From contig CANEZL010000023.1 of NCBI GenBank assembly GCA_947444195.1, positions 1 to 64,000 of the forward strand: a DNA stretch of 64,000 nucleotides, in the 5' to 3' direction. Both the position numbers and the translations under genes were made by a program. Below are positions 19,269-27,980 of this stretch, one piece after another (within the stretch, counting starts at the first letter, position 1; each line of letters begins with the position of its first letter). Below the pieces are notes generated by a model. It saw nothing but the letters and a program-made list of their open reading frames with translations, had not been told where the DNA came from and made no database searches. The DNA comes from Methylobacteriaceae bacterium (GTDB lineage: Bacteria > Pseudomonadota > Alphaproteobacteria > Rhizobiales > Beijerinckiaceae).

Positions 19269-19451
19269 GGCGCCATCCTAACCGTCCGGCACGGCAGGGG
19301 AAACCGGCGCGTCCGCGCGAACCGGGGCCGGCGGCGGTCTCGCGCGGGGTGCGCGCGACGATGGAACGGCTCCGAATCGTGCCGTCGCAAGGGCTTGGCG
19401 CGGGCGCGAACCGTCGAGGGCGAGCCCGGGCGCTTCCGGTTCGCGCGGGGC

Positions 19452-20888
19452 CTATTCGGTGACGATCTTGTAGCTCTGGCCCGCCTTCAGGCCCGCGCCG
19501 CGCTCCAGGCCGTTGAGGACGAGGAAGCGGTCGAGGGGCCGGTCCGGCACCACCATGCGGCGGGCGAGCTCCTCCGGGTCCGCGGCGGCGGCCGTGGCCA
19601 GTTGCAGGCGCAGGGGGCGCAGGGCCGCCGTCTCGGCAGGCGAGACCGTGGCGAGGCTCGCGATCCAGCGGCGGAAGGCCGGCTCCGGATCGGTGGCCCC
19701 GCGGGCGGCCATGATCATCCGGTAGGTCCCCTCCCCCACCCGCAGGGCGGCGAGGCGGAAGGTCCAGTCCTTGCCGCGGGAGAGGGCGGTGGCCGCCGGG
19801 TGGCCGCCGATCTCGCGGGTCTCCACCGAGTTCGGATCGATGGCGTCGTTCCAGGTCGCCCGCAGCACGGCCTCCAGGCTGCGCCCGCTCTCCGCCTCCA
19901 CCTGGTCGAACAGCAGCCGGCGGCTGCCCTCGCCCGTGGTGCCGAGCACGGCGTTGCGGGTGTTCTCGATGGAGAAGCCGTCGGGCACCTCGAAGGCGAT
20001 GCCGAGGCTCGGATGGATGAAGCGGCGGGCGCGCACCACGCCGTCGGCGGGGTTGTCGCCGTAGGTGAGCCCGTCGATCGCCGCGAGGTAGCGCGCCCGC
20101 TCGTCGGCCCCGATGCCCGGCGCCCCGGTGCGGCGGGCGGCGCGCGTCACCAGGGTGATGCGCTCGGCGGTGCCCGGATGGGTCGCCAGCATGTCGGGCT
20201 CGCCCGGCGCGCCGGTGCCCGTCTTCAGGGCGAGGGTGCGGTTCAGGCTGTTGAGGAAGCGGGCGGCGCCGTAGGGGTCGTAGCCCGCCCGCGCCAGGGT
20301 GCGCACGCCGACGCCGTCCGCCTCCAGCTCCTGCTCCCGGGAGAAGCGGGCCAGGGCGAAGCGGGACTGGCTCTGGAGCTGCGCGCCGGTGGTGGGGTCG
20401 TTCAGGACGTCGGCCACCACCCGGCTGACGAGCTGCGAGCGCAGCTCCAGCTCGGTGCGGGCATTGGCGTGGCTGAGGGTGACGTGGGCGATCTCGTGGG
20501 CGAGCACCGCGGCGATCTCCGAGGTGTCGGAGGCGAGCGCCAGGAGGCCGCGGGTCACGTAGAGCCGGCCGTTCGGGAGGGCGAAGGCGTTGATGACCGA
20601 GGAATCGAGCACGGTGACCGCGTAGCTCTGGTCCGGCCGGTCGCTCGCCCGCACGAGGCGGTCGGTGACCTCGCCGAGGAGCCGCTGGATCGCAGGCGCC
20701 CGGTACTCGCCGCCGAAGGAGGCCACGAGCTTGAGATGGTCGGAATCGGCACTGCGCTCGCGGCCGGTGGTGCGCGGCGCCTCCGCGGGCACGCTCACCG
20801 CGGCGGGCGTCAGCACCGCCCCCGTCTGCTCGCCCGCGCAGGCGGCGAGGCCGAGGGCCAGGGCGATCCACGCCGTCCCACGGCCCAT
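19452..20888 (-). CDS. M48 family metalloprotease, exported lipoprotein-like
   Basis: Signal/lipobox MGRGTAWIALALGLAACAG; HEIAHVTLSHANAR (HEXXH); REQELEADGVGVR. Confidence 0.92.
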   Translation of the reverse strand: MGRGTAWIALALGLAACAGEQTGAVLTPAAVSVPAEAPRTTGRERSADSDHLKLVASFGGEYRAPAIQRLLGEVTDRLVRASDRPDQSYAVTVLDSSVINAFALPNGRLYVTRGLLALASDTSEIAAVLAHEIAHVTLSHANARTELELRSQLVSRVVADVLNDPTTGAQLQSQSRFALARFSREQELEADGVGVRTLARAGYDPYGAARFLNSLNRTLALKTGTGAPGEPDMLATHPGTAERITLVTRAARRTGAPGIGADERARYLAAIDGLTYGDNPADGVVRARRFIHPSLGIAFEVPDGFSIENTRNAVLGTTGEGSRRLLFDQVEAESGRSLEAVLRATWNDAIDPNSVETREIGGHPAATALSRGKDWTFRLAALRVGEGTYRMIMAARGATDPEPAFRRWIASLATVSPAETAALRPLRLQLATAAAADPEELARRMVVPDRPLDRFLVLNGLERGAGLKAGQSYKIVTE

Positions 20889-20953
20889 CGCCCGGCCCCA
20901 TCCGCGGCCGATGCCCCCCGCACCCGTCTGTGTCGCGCCCCTGCCCATGCCGT

Positions 20954-21853
20954 TCAGCGCCGCAGCGCCCGTCCCCCGTCCGTTCCGCCGGCCGCCGCGT
21001 CCGCCGGGCCGCCCTCGAGCACCTCGATCAGTTCGGGCGCCGCGATCTCGATGACCGGCCCGCGCCGGACCTCGACGATGCCCCGCACCCGCACGTTCTT
21101 ACGGGTGAGCCCCGCGGCACTCAAACCATGTTCGAGCATCCTGCGCCAAGTGCGTTTCGACACCGTGACCGTGAGCCCGTCCGCCCCCCGCGAAACGAAG
21201 TCGAGATAGGTGCGCGCGGGCCGCACGCCGACATGCAGCAGGCGCCCCTCCGCCACCACGAAACGGCCCGCCCGCGCGCGCAGCGCAAGGCCGTCCGGCG
21301 CGGACAGGACCGGGCGGGCCCAGAGGCCGAGCCCGGAGGCCCGCGCCCGCGCCTCGACCTGCAGGAGCGCGGGACGGCAGAGGGCGTCCCCCTCCCCCGC
21401 ATCGACCGCGGCGAGCCCGGCGGCGACGAGGCCGCCGGCGAGATCTTCCGCCTCGTCCGCCACGGCATCGACCCGGGCGCGGCCCCAGCGGTCGGCCCCC
21501 CCGCGCTCGGACACCGCGAGCGGGCGCCCGATCCGCGCGCCGAGCCACGCCCGCGCCGCGTCCTCCGCCGCGGGCTCGTCCGGCCAGCGGACGGAGCCGA
21601 GCAGCGCCCGGCTCCCCGACGCGAACCGGATCTCCCCGCGCTCGGCGATGTCCGCGATCGAATCGGACCGCGCCGGTCCGGGCCGGCACGCGCCCGCCGC
21701 CTCCTGCGCCCCGGCCGGCGGGGCCGCGCAGGCGAGGCAGGCCGCGAGCGCGAGGCCGGCCCAGGCCGCCCGCGGGCCGGAGCGGCGGTCCGGGCATCGT
21801 CCGGTGTGCAGGGAACGCCTCCCTCGGTTGCCGCGGTTGGCCCGTGGCGGCAT
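20954..21853 (-). CDS. Thermonuclease (SNase-like) family protein, exported
   Basis: Signal peptide; LGSVRWPDEP...AARAWLGARIGRPLAVSERGGADRWGRARVDAV...LAAGLAAV...ARASGLGLWARP pattern. Confidence 0.6.
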   Translation of the reverse strand: MPPRANRGNRGRRSLHTGRCPDRRSGPRAAWAGLALAACLACAAPPAGAQEAAGACRPGPARSDSIADIAERGEIRFASGSRALLGSVRWPDEPAAEDAARAWLGARIGRPLAVSERGGADRWGRARVDAVADEAEDLAGGLVAAGLAAVDAGEGDALCRPALLQVEARARASGLGLWARPVLSAPDGLALRARAGRFVVAEGRLLHVGVRPARTYLDFVSRGADGLTVTVSKRTWRRMLEHGLSAAGLTRKNVRVRGIVEVRRGPVIEIAAPELIEVLEGGPADAAAGGTDGGRALRR

Positions 21854-21877
21854 CGATGCTATACGCCGAGCCGGTAC

Positions 21878-22200
21878 GTCTCCGTAGCTCAGCTGGACAG
21901 AGCACAGGTTTCCTAAACGTGAAAATTGGGCGTCGCGCCGGGAAACCGCGCGGCGGATCCGCTCAAAGTCGGGGAAAGCTCCAGGCGCCGCGCGCCCTGC
22001 CGATCCCGAGCCAAGCCCGCGCGACGCGCGGGAAGGTGTAGAGACTAGACGGGCGGCGCCTAAGGGCCGGGCCACGCGCCCCGGCCTAGGGCGAAGGGAT
22101 AGTCCAGACCACGAACGCCCGCGGCTCCCGCGGCGCGGCGGCGAAAGCCGAAGTGGGATGAAACCTGGGGTCGCAGGTTCGAGCCCTGCCGGGGACGCCA
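21878..22200 (+). tRNA. tRNA-Arg(CCT), interrupted; exons 21878-21914 and 22161-22200
   Basis: Acceptor GTCTCCG/CGGGGAC, D arm GCTC-AGCTGGACA-GAGC, anticodon arm CAGGT TT CCT|AA ACCTG, T arm GCAGG TTCGAGC CCTGC, encoded CCA. Confidence 0.93.
21915..22160 (+). ncRNA. Group I intron (IC3-like) in tRNA-Arg(CCT), inserted after anticodon position 36
   Basis: P1: exon GGUUUCCU (21907-21914) pairs with GGGAAACC (21940-21947) with U-G at the splice site; Q-like ATCCCGAGCCAAGC; R-like AGAGACTAGACGGG; S-like AAGGGATAGTCC; intron ends in G. Confidence 0.93.
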
Positions 22201-22203
22201 CCA
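22184..22203 (+). repeat. attL core (tRNA 3' end) of integrated island
   Basis: ccctgccggggacgccacca, identical to 27961-27980. Confidence 0.85.
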
Positions 22204-22298
22204 CCGCTCAAGCCCTTGCCGGGGCGGAATTTCTGCCGATATCAATGCCTTAGTGGTCGCCGGTCCTACAATCCGGTGCTGCAATCGCTATGGCTCTG

Positions 22299-22595
22299 AT
22301 GTCGTACTTGCTCTGAGACAAGCACGGGACCTACTACTTCCGTCGCGCCATCCCGCAGGCCCTGCGACCCTTCATGCCGCCGCCATGGACGGGCAAGGGA
22401 ATGTGGATCAGGACGCTTGCCACCAAAGACCCTGCGGTGGCCAAGAGAGTGGCTGTGCGGTTCCTCGCTGCGTGCTCGGAGGACTTCGAGACAGCCGAAC
22501 GGATGGCCCGAGGTGAGCCCACCGCCGCGCGTCCGGTTCGCCTTGCCACCGCCATCCCACGTCCTGAGGAGATAGAGGCGGACGAGTGTGTTTAG
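22299..22595 (+). pseudogene. Site-specific integrase remnant (N-terminal domain only)
   Basis: MSYLL*DKHGTYYFRRAIPQALRPFMPPPWTGKGMWIRTLATKDPAVAKRVAVRFLAACSEDFETAERMA; in-frame TGA at codon 6, then truncation; adjacent to tRNA attL. Confidence 0.75.
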
Positions 22596-22658
22596 GCGTG
22601 GAATAAGGACCCCGTTTTTGGGGTGATCGGCGTTGACCTTGCCCCTGTTTGCCCCCGT

Positions 22659-23606
22659 TCATAACCAGAGTCCGTTCTGGTTCTGGTCCTTGTTGGACCG
22701 GTTTGCAAACGCGTTCGGGGTGAGCCCGCCGAGGCTCGTGTGAGGGCGGCAGGTATTATAGTCGACCGGCCACGCCTCGATGATGGTCCGGGCCGCCGGC
22801 AGGCTCCGGAACAGATGCTCGTTCAAGCACTCGTCGCGCAAGCGCCCATTGAGACTTTCGACAAAACCGTTCTGTTGCGGTTTGCCAGGAGCGATGTAGT
22901 GCCACTCGACTGCACGCTCCTCCTGCCAGCGTAGGATGGCGTGCGAGGTCAGCTCGGTGCCGTTGTCCGAGACGATCATCCGCGGCTTGCCCCGGCCCGC
23001 GATGATCCGGTCGAGTTCGCGCGCGACGCGCTGGCCGGATAGCGACGTGTCGACCACCAGCGCCAAGCACTCCCGCGTGCAGTCATCGACCACGACCAGG
23101 ATGCGGAAGCGCCGACCGTCGTCGAGCGTGTCGGAGACGAAGTCGAGGCTCCAGCGCTGGTTCGGCTCCTGCGGCACGGCGGCCGGTGCCCGCGTGCCAA
23201 GGGCTCGTTTGCGCCCACCCCGCCTGCGCACCGACAGCCGCTCCTCCCGATAGAGGCGGAACAGCTTCTTGTGGTTCAGCGTAAGGCCCTCCCGTCGCAG
23301 CAGGATAAGCAGGCGCCGGTAGCCGAACCGGCGGCGCTCGCTGGCCAGGCCGCGCAGGCGTACCCGCACGGCCGCGTCGTCACCACGGGTCGAGGCATAG
23401 CGGTACGTCTTCGGCTCCAGGCCGATCAGCCCGCAGGCGCGACGCTGCGAGTAGCCCTTCTCCTCAATGGCCCAGCTCACGGCTGTTCTCCGTGCGCCGG
23501 TCTCCGTGCGCCGGGCGTCAGAAGTTTTTTCCCAGCGCCTCACGCAGCGTCGCCACGTCGAGCATCGCCTCGGCCAGGAGCTTTTTGAGCTTGCGGTTCT
23601 CCTCAT
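22659..23606 (-). CDS. IS3-family transposase OrfB (DDE integrase core)
   Basis: [38 protein letters not shown]...SDNGTELTS...[27 protein letters not shown]. Confidence 0.95.
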   Translation of the reverse strand: MRRTASSKSSWPRRCSTWRRCVRRWEKTSDARRTETGARRTAVSWAIEEKGYSQRRACGLIGLEPKTYRYASTRGDDAAVRVRLRGLASERRRFGYRRLLILLRREGLTLNHKKLFRLYREERLSVRRRGGRKRALGTRAPAAVPQEPNQRWSLDFVSDTLDDGRRFRILVVVDDCTRECLALVVDTSLSGQRVARELDRIIAGRGKPRMIVSDNGTELTSHAILRWQEERAVEWHYIAPGKPQQNGFVESLNGRLRDECLNEHLFRSLPAARTIIEAWPVDYNTCRPHTSLGGLTPNAFANRSNKDQNQNGLWL

Positions 23607-23784
23607 CGAGCGCCTTCAGACGCCGCGCGTCCGAGACCTCCATGCCGCCGTAGCGCGAACGCCATGTGTAGAACGTTGCATCGCTGATACCGTGGCGGCG
23701 GCAGATCTCGGCGACCGGCAGCCCGGCCTGCTGCTCCTTCAGGATGCCGATGATCTGCTCTTCGCTGAACCGGCTCTTCTTCAT
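23518..23784 (-). CDS. IS3-family transposase OrfA
   Basis: [76 protein letters not shown]. Confidence 0.95.
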   Translation of the reverse strand: MKKSRFSEEQIIGILKEQQAGLPVAEICRRHGISDATFYTWRSRYGGMEVSDARRLKALDEENRKLKKLLAEAMLDVATLREALGKNF

Positions 23785-23846
23785 CGTCCGTCTCCTGCTC
23801 GACGGACCCTAGCTTCAGAATGAGGGCAGACCAGGGGGCAAGGTCA

Positions 23847-24851
23847 GGCGTTGTCTTTCAAACCGGTGGTTCGCCATACCAAGGTAGTTGCCTCGCACAC
23901 CTGTCAGCGAGACGAATACATAGAGCGGCATACTGATGTCTTTCTTAGCCAACTTGGCTCGGTATGCCCTTAGGCTCGATATCAGATCCCTCTCGACTGG
24001 TGGGAGCGGAAGGCGGTTGCCTCTCTCCATGCGCCGGCCCAGCGATGAAACCGCCTCGATAGCGCCAGTGCGGAACAACATGGCGTAATTTTCAACGCCA
24101 GTCTGCTCGTCTCCACCACTTGAGAGACTGGCTAGGCCCTCCAGCGTCCATCGTGCGTTCGCGTAGTCATCAGCTCCAAGCGGGAGCAGGATGTCATTCG
24201 GCTTTGTGATGTCGATCCGCCGATCTGATGCGAACGCCTCAAGCGGCACGACATGCAGGATCACCTTCGGGCCGGGCGACATCGAGACCACGCTGTCATC
24301 AGCCTCGATGATACCGAGCCGTTCATTCCTGAAGCACGGATGCTCTGGTGGAGGCCCTCAGCAGAGAGGAAGGCGGTCCGCAGCTCAGTTACGTCCATAC
24401 GGGCTTTCCCGGCACTGGTCCGGCTGTAGAAGTGAGCGTGGCCCTGGAAGGCCACTCGATGCGGCCCTAGGAAGCTGCGCGGCGTTCTGACGACAAGCAG
24501 ACCCTTGCCGCCCGGCTCTGGCAGCCACCTCAGCTCGACCCTTGGCAGGCGCGGCTCCAGGCCGGTTCGCAGGATTTCCTCCAGGCGCAAGACCTCCGCG
24601 TCCGGGTCGGGCAGGTCGATGCCGGGCGCACCCGTGGCCTCGCCCTGAGCCTCCGTGATGCCGAACACGATGTCACCGCCGGCCGTGTTGGCGAGGGCGG
24701 AAACGTCCGCCAGAAATTCCTTTTTGTCGTTGTCTCTGCTGCCCACCTTGGCTTGCTTAAAATCTAACGTGCGGCCCTCTCGAAGGCCGCTAGCCGCCAC
24801 CATCGCCGCTACATCACTGAAGGTGAGCCCATTGAGCGGCTTCGGGAGCAT
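23847..24851 (-). pseudogene. AlbA_2/Schlafen-type ATP-binding domain protein, frameshifted and truncated by the IS
   Basis: MLPKPLNGLTFSDVAAMVAASGLREGRTLDFKQAKVG...KKEFLADVSALANTAGGDIVFGITE...; 1-nt frameshift near 24335-24345 joins ...EGLHQSIRA to FRNERLGIIEADDSVVSMSPGPKVILHVVPLEAF; 3' end runs into the IS. Confidence 0.75.
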
Positions 24852-24886
24852 GGCGCCACCTGTGCGGGGATGAGGCGAGGGAAGGA

Positions 24887-25036
24887 ATGCCACCCCGATC
24901 CTATGGGCTGCCAGTGCCTCTGGCCAAGGCTCTGAAGCGCCGCGCCGAGTTCATCCGCGATGCTGTCGTGGCGGAGGTTGAGCGGCGCGAGGCCGAGACC
25001 ATCAAGCCCAACCCCCCGGCCGCAACACGCGGCTAA
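24887..25036 (+). CDS. Small hypothetical protein (49 aa)
   Basis: RBS-like gaagga, MPPRSYGLPVPLAKALKRRAEFIRDAVVAEVERREAETIKPNPPAATRG. Confidence 0.35.
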   Translation: MPPRSYGLPVPLAKALKRRAEFIRDAVVAEVERREAETIKPNPPAATRG

Positions 25037-25142
25037 CCCAGAGACCCGCCACCGATCCGATCCCGGCACCATTGCCCGTGCCGCCCGTTGACCCTGTGAA
25101 GCCCGGCGTTCTGTCGGCGCACCAAACCCAGGAGCCAACCGA

Positions 25143-25412
25143 ATGAAGCACCTGTTGCTCGCCTCCGTCCTCGTCCTCTCCCCGCTCGCTCTGGCCGCCA
25201 GGGCCCAGGCTCAGGGGACCGTCCGTGGTGCCGAGCGCGGCGTTGAAGACGGCAACCGCGCAGCCGGCCCGGTGGGCGGTGTCGTGGGCGGGGCTGTCGG
25301 CGCTGCGACCGGGACCGTGGGCGGCGTGCTCGGGGTCGATCCCGATGCCCGTCGCGAGGAGCGCATCGAGCGGCGCGAGGAGCGGACCGTTCGTGAGCGC
25401 CCGGCCCGATAA
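25143..25412 (+). CDS. Small exported Gly/Val-rich protein
   Basis: Signal peptide MKHLLLASVLVLSPLALAARAQA; GGVVGGAVGAATGTVGGVLGVDPDARREERIERREERT. Confidence 0.6.
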   Translation: MKHLLLASVLVLSPLALAARAQAQGTVRGAERGVEDGNRAAGPVGGVVGGAVGAATGTVGGVLGVDPDARREERIERREERTVRERPAR

Positions 25413-25481
25413 GCACAGCACGTAGGGCTGCCGAGACGGCGCGGCCTTCGCGGGTACGCGCCGTTTCCTGTGCGGGGTGCC

Positions 25482-26048
25482 TCAAGCCGGCTCGGCGGTC
25501 TTTCCTGGCGCGAGGGCTCTGTGCACGGACCCCTTGCCGATCCCGAGCTTGGTGGCGATGGCGCCCATGCTCAACCCCTCCGCCGCCAGCGCCTTAATCT
25601 CCTCCGCCTTGGCCCGTGCGGTCGGCTTCCTGCCCTTGTAGGCCCCCTCCGCCTTGGCCTTGGCGATGCCCTCGCGTTGCCGCTCCAGCATCATCTCACG
25701 TTCGAACTGCGCCACGCCTCCGAGCACGTTGAGCATCAGCTTGCCGGTGGGCGTGCCGGTATCGACGCCGAGGTTCAGGATGCGGAGCGCCACGCCCTTC
25801 GCCTCCAGGGCCGCCAGGATGCTGCCCATGTGCGTCACCGAGCGGGCCAGCCTGTCGAGCTTCGTGACCACCAGCGTGTCGCCGGAGCGGGCGAACTCCA
25901 GGGCGGCATCGAGCTGCCTGCGCGGGGCCACCGATGACACCTGCTCCTTGAAGACCTTCTCGCACCCGAGGGCGGCGAGGTCTCGGAGCTGGGCATCGAG
26001 CCCGGCTTCCTGTTCCAGGGTGGAGGTGCGGGCGTATCCGATGAGCAT
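25482..26048 (-). CDS. Serine recombinase (resolvase/invertase family)
   Basis: MLIGYARTSTLEQEAGLDAQLRDLAALGCEKVFKEQVS...LVVTKLDRLARSVTHM...GGVAQFEREMMLERQREGIAKAKAEGAYKGRK. Confidence 0.95.
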   Translation of the reverse strand: MLIGYARTSTLEQEAGLDAQLRDLAALGCEKVFKEQVSSVAPRRQLDAALEFARSGDTLVVTKLDRLARSVTHMGSILAALEAKGVALRILNLGVDTGTPTGKLMLNVLGGVAQFEREMMLERQREGIAKAKAEGAYKGRKPTARAKAEEIKALAAEGLSMGAIATKLGIGKGSVHRALAPGKTAEPA

Positions 26049-26257
26049 GGCGGCGATGGTCCCGGGCTCGTCGTTCCAGTGAAGTCTAAGACATGAAGCC
26101 TCAGCTCGTTCCAGAACACAAGACCTTTCTTTTGGAACCGCTTTGCCTGTCCTCTGGAACGTTCCGCTAGAGCAAGCCCTATTGGAACGTTGAGGCTCGG
26201 AGGCCGAACTCTTCGGACCTCCCGGGGTTTGCCCGTCAGGAACCGAGAGGAAGCCCG

Positions 26258-26419
26258 ATGGCCGATAAGCCGAAGACCGCCCCGCCCGAGACCCCCGATG
26301 AGGCAGATATCGATGGACTGCGGCTGACACCGCAGGGCCGCACCGCTGAGGGCGGCGAGGATGAGACGGACCCGCAAGGCGGCGCTAAGAAGGGCCAGGG
26401 CGACAAGGCCGAGGGCTGA
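26258..26419 (+). CDS. Small acidic hypothetical protein (53 aa)
   Basis: MADKPKTAPPETPDEADIDGLRLTPQGRTAEGGEDETDPQGGAKKGQGDKAEG; 6 bp upstream of the next ORF. Confidence 0.4.
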   Translation: MADKPKTAPPETPDEADIDGLRLTPQGRTAEGGEDETDPQGGAKKGQGDKAEG

Positions 26420-26425
26420 GCGCGA

Positions 26426-26698
26426 ATGCCACGCTACTTCTTCCACACGCACATCGGCAACGACGTGGTGGTGGATCCTGACGGCCGCGAACTGGACGAT
26501 ACAGATGCTGCCTTCGAAGCTGCCAGGGTGCTGGCCCTGCAACTGCTCCAGGGTGCCGACAGTGATCCGGACTTGCTGAAGGCGGTCCTGTTCGTGGCCG
26601 ATGACGCTGAGGAAATCGTGCTGGAGTTCCCGCTGACGGAGGCCCTGGTGGCCGAGCCGGTAGAGACGCCTGATGAGGAGAGCGGCACGCTGCACTGA
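26426..26698 (+). CDS. DUF6894-like small protein
   Basis: MPRYFFHTHIGNDVVVDPDGRELDDTDAAFEAAR..., typical MPRYFFxxxxG pattern. Confidence 0.7.
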   Translation: MPRYFFHTHIGNDVVVDPDGRELDDTDAAFEAARVLALQLLQGADSDPDLLKAVLFVADDAEEIVLEFPLTEALVAEPVETPDEESGTLH

Positions 26699-27383
26699 CG
26701 GCGCAGCCCAGCCGGTCTCGGCGTGGGCACCCACCCCCGGCCTCGCGCTCGCCCGAGGGGCCACCGGGCCAGGGCATAGGGGGGAAACCTCGCCGCTCGC
26801 GTCCAGGTATGGCCTGTCGTGTGCGTGACCCCGTGGGTACTCCAGGCCGTGCCTCAGGCCGAACCTTGAGCACACCGGCACGTTGGCTCGGCATGGTGCG
26901 CTATCTCGCCTTCCTTGCCGCGCTCGGCCTTGCCGACTTGGTTACCCACGGCAGCCGGCATCAGGGCGCCGTCGCAGGCTCAGGGGTGCATCTGGTCCGG
27001 CACTGAGCAGAGGCATCAAGCCTTCATCCGGCGCTTTGTCTTACTCATCCGCATCTTCGAACGCCTCTTTCCCCGCAGCCCCTTGGCCATCTCCGCCATC
27101 GCGATCTGATGCTGTCGGCGGGCCAGGGAGGTCGCGGTGCCAAGCCACCACCCGGCGGCCTGATTTGCAGCAGACAGCCAGAAACTCATCACAGGGTTCT
27201 TCATCAGGGACCTCGGGATAGAGGGATCGCTCCGAGGTCAACGGCTCCCGCGCCGCAAAGTGGCATCGATGTGAACTGGTCCAGACCGATACCCAAGCGG
27301 GGTGCCTGCGCCGTACCGGAACGACCCACCCAAGCGCGGGTTGGCCTCGGCGTGCTCAACGCCAAGCATCACGGAGAAACGCC

Positions 27384-27659
27384 ATGAAGACCGCAGCGCT
27401 TGCCCTTGCCAGCATCCTGGCCCTCGGATCGGTCACCTACGCAGCCGAGGGTGGCTCGGGGACCACGAGGTCGGGCACGATGAACAGCACGGGCGCCAAT
27501 GATGCCGGCTCCGGGTCATCTCCGGGTGCGGCGGGCAGCGGGCCCTCTACAGGCGACAAGAGCCGTTCCGGCACGTCCAACAGCACGGGCGCCAACGATG
27601 CGGGGGCGGGGTCTACCCCTGGAGCGGCCGGCAAGGGCACCACTGCGCCGACCCGCTAA
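27384..27659 (+). CDS. Small exported Ser/Gly-rich repeat protein
   Basis: Signal peptide MKTAALALASILALGSVTYA; two copies of SGTxNSTGANDAGxGSxPGAAG. Confidence 0.6.
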   Translation: MKTAALALASILALGSVTYAAEGGSGTTRSGTMNSTGANDAGSGSSPGAAGSGPSTGDKSRSGTSNSTGANDAGAGSTPGAAGKGTTAPTR

Positions 27660-27960
27660 CGGAGGCTGAGTGTGCGGCTGGGCCGGCCTAAGGGCCCGGC
27701 CTCACGCCCGCCTGGAGGGCCACCGGGCCAGGGCATAGGGGGGAACCCTGATCCTCGCGTGTCACGATTGGCCTCTCGTATGCGTGCCCCCTGAGGGTTA
27801 GCCGGGTTGCCCTTCCGCCAGCGGCACCCTTCGCACAATGGTAAGGCAAATTCGGCCGCACCGGCGAACTTGTCAGACCAGCATCCAGGTCCTACAACGA
27901 GTTTCATCGCGACCGACCTTACGCACTGATTTCGCACAGAAATTCTGGATGGTCGATCCT

Positions 27961-27980
27961 CCCTGCCGGGGACGCCACCA
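27961..27980 (+). repeat. attR core of the tRNA-Arg island
   Basis: ccctgccggggacgccacca identical to tRNA 3' end; followed by aagcccttgccggggc, also shared with the attL side. Confidence 0.85.

Larger units (their letters stand above)
22634..23846 (-). mobile_element. IS3-family insertion sequence
   Basis: Ends TGACCTTGCCCCTG.../...CAGGGGGCAAGGTCA as terminal inverted repeats; OrfA/OrfB; flanked by GGCGT on both sides (22629-22633, 23847-23851). Confidence 0.92.

Noticed and set aside
23271-23823. Plus-strand ORFs inside the IS3 element
   Set aside because: Antisense to transposase OrfA/OrfB; no recognisable product.
26385-26894. Minus-strand ORFs containing GFPPMPWPGGP peptides (also 27656-28066)
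   Set aside because: The shared peptide comes from the duplicated non-coding 28-nt element, not from conserved coding sequence.
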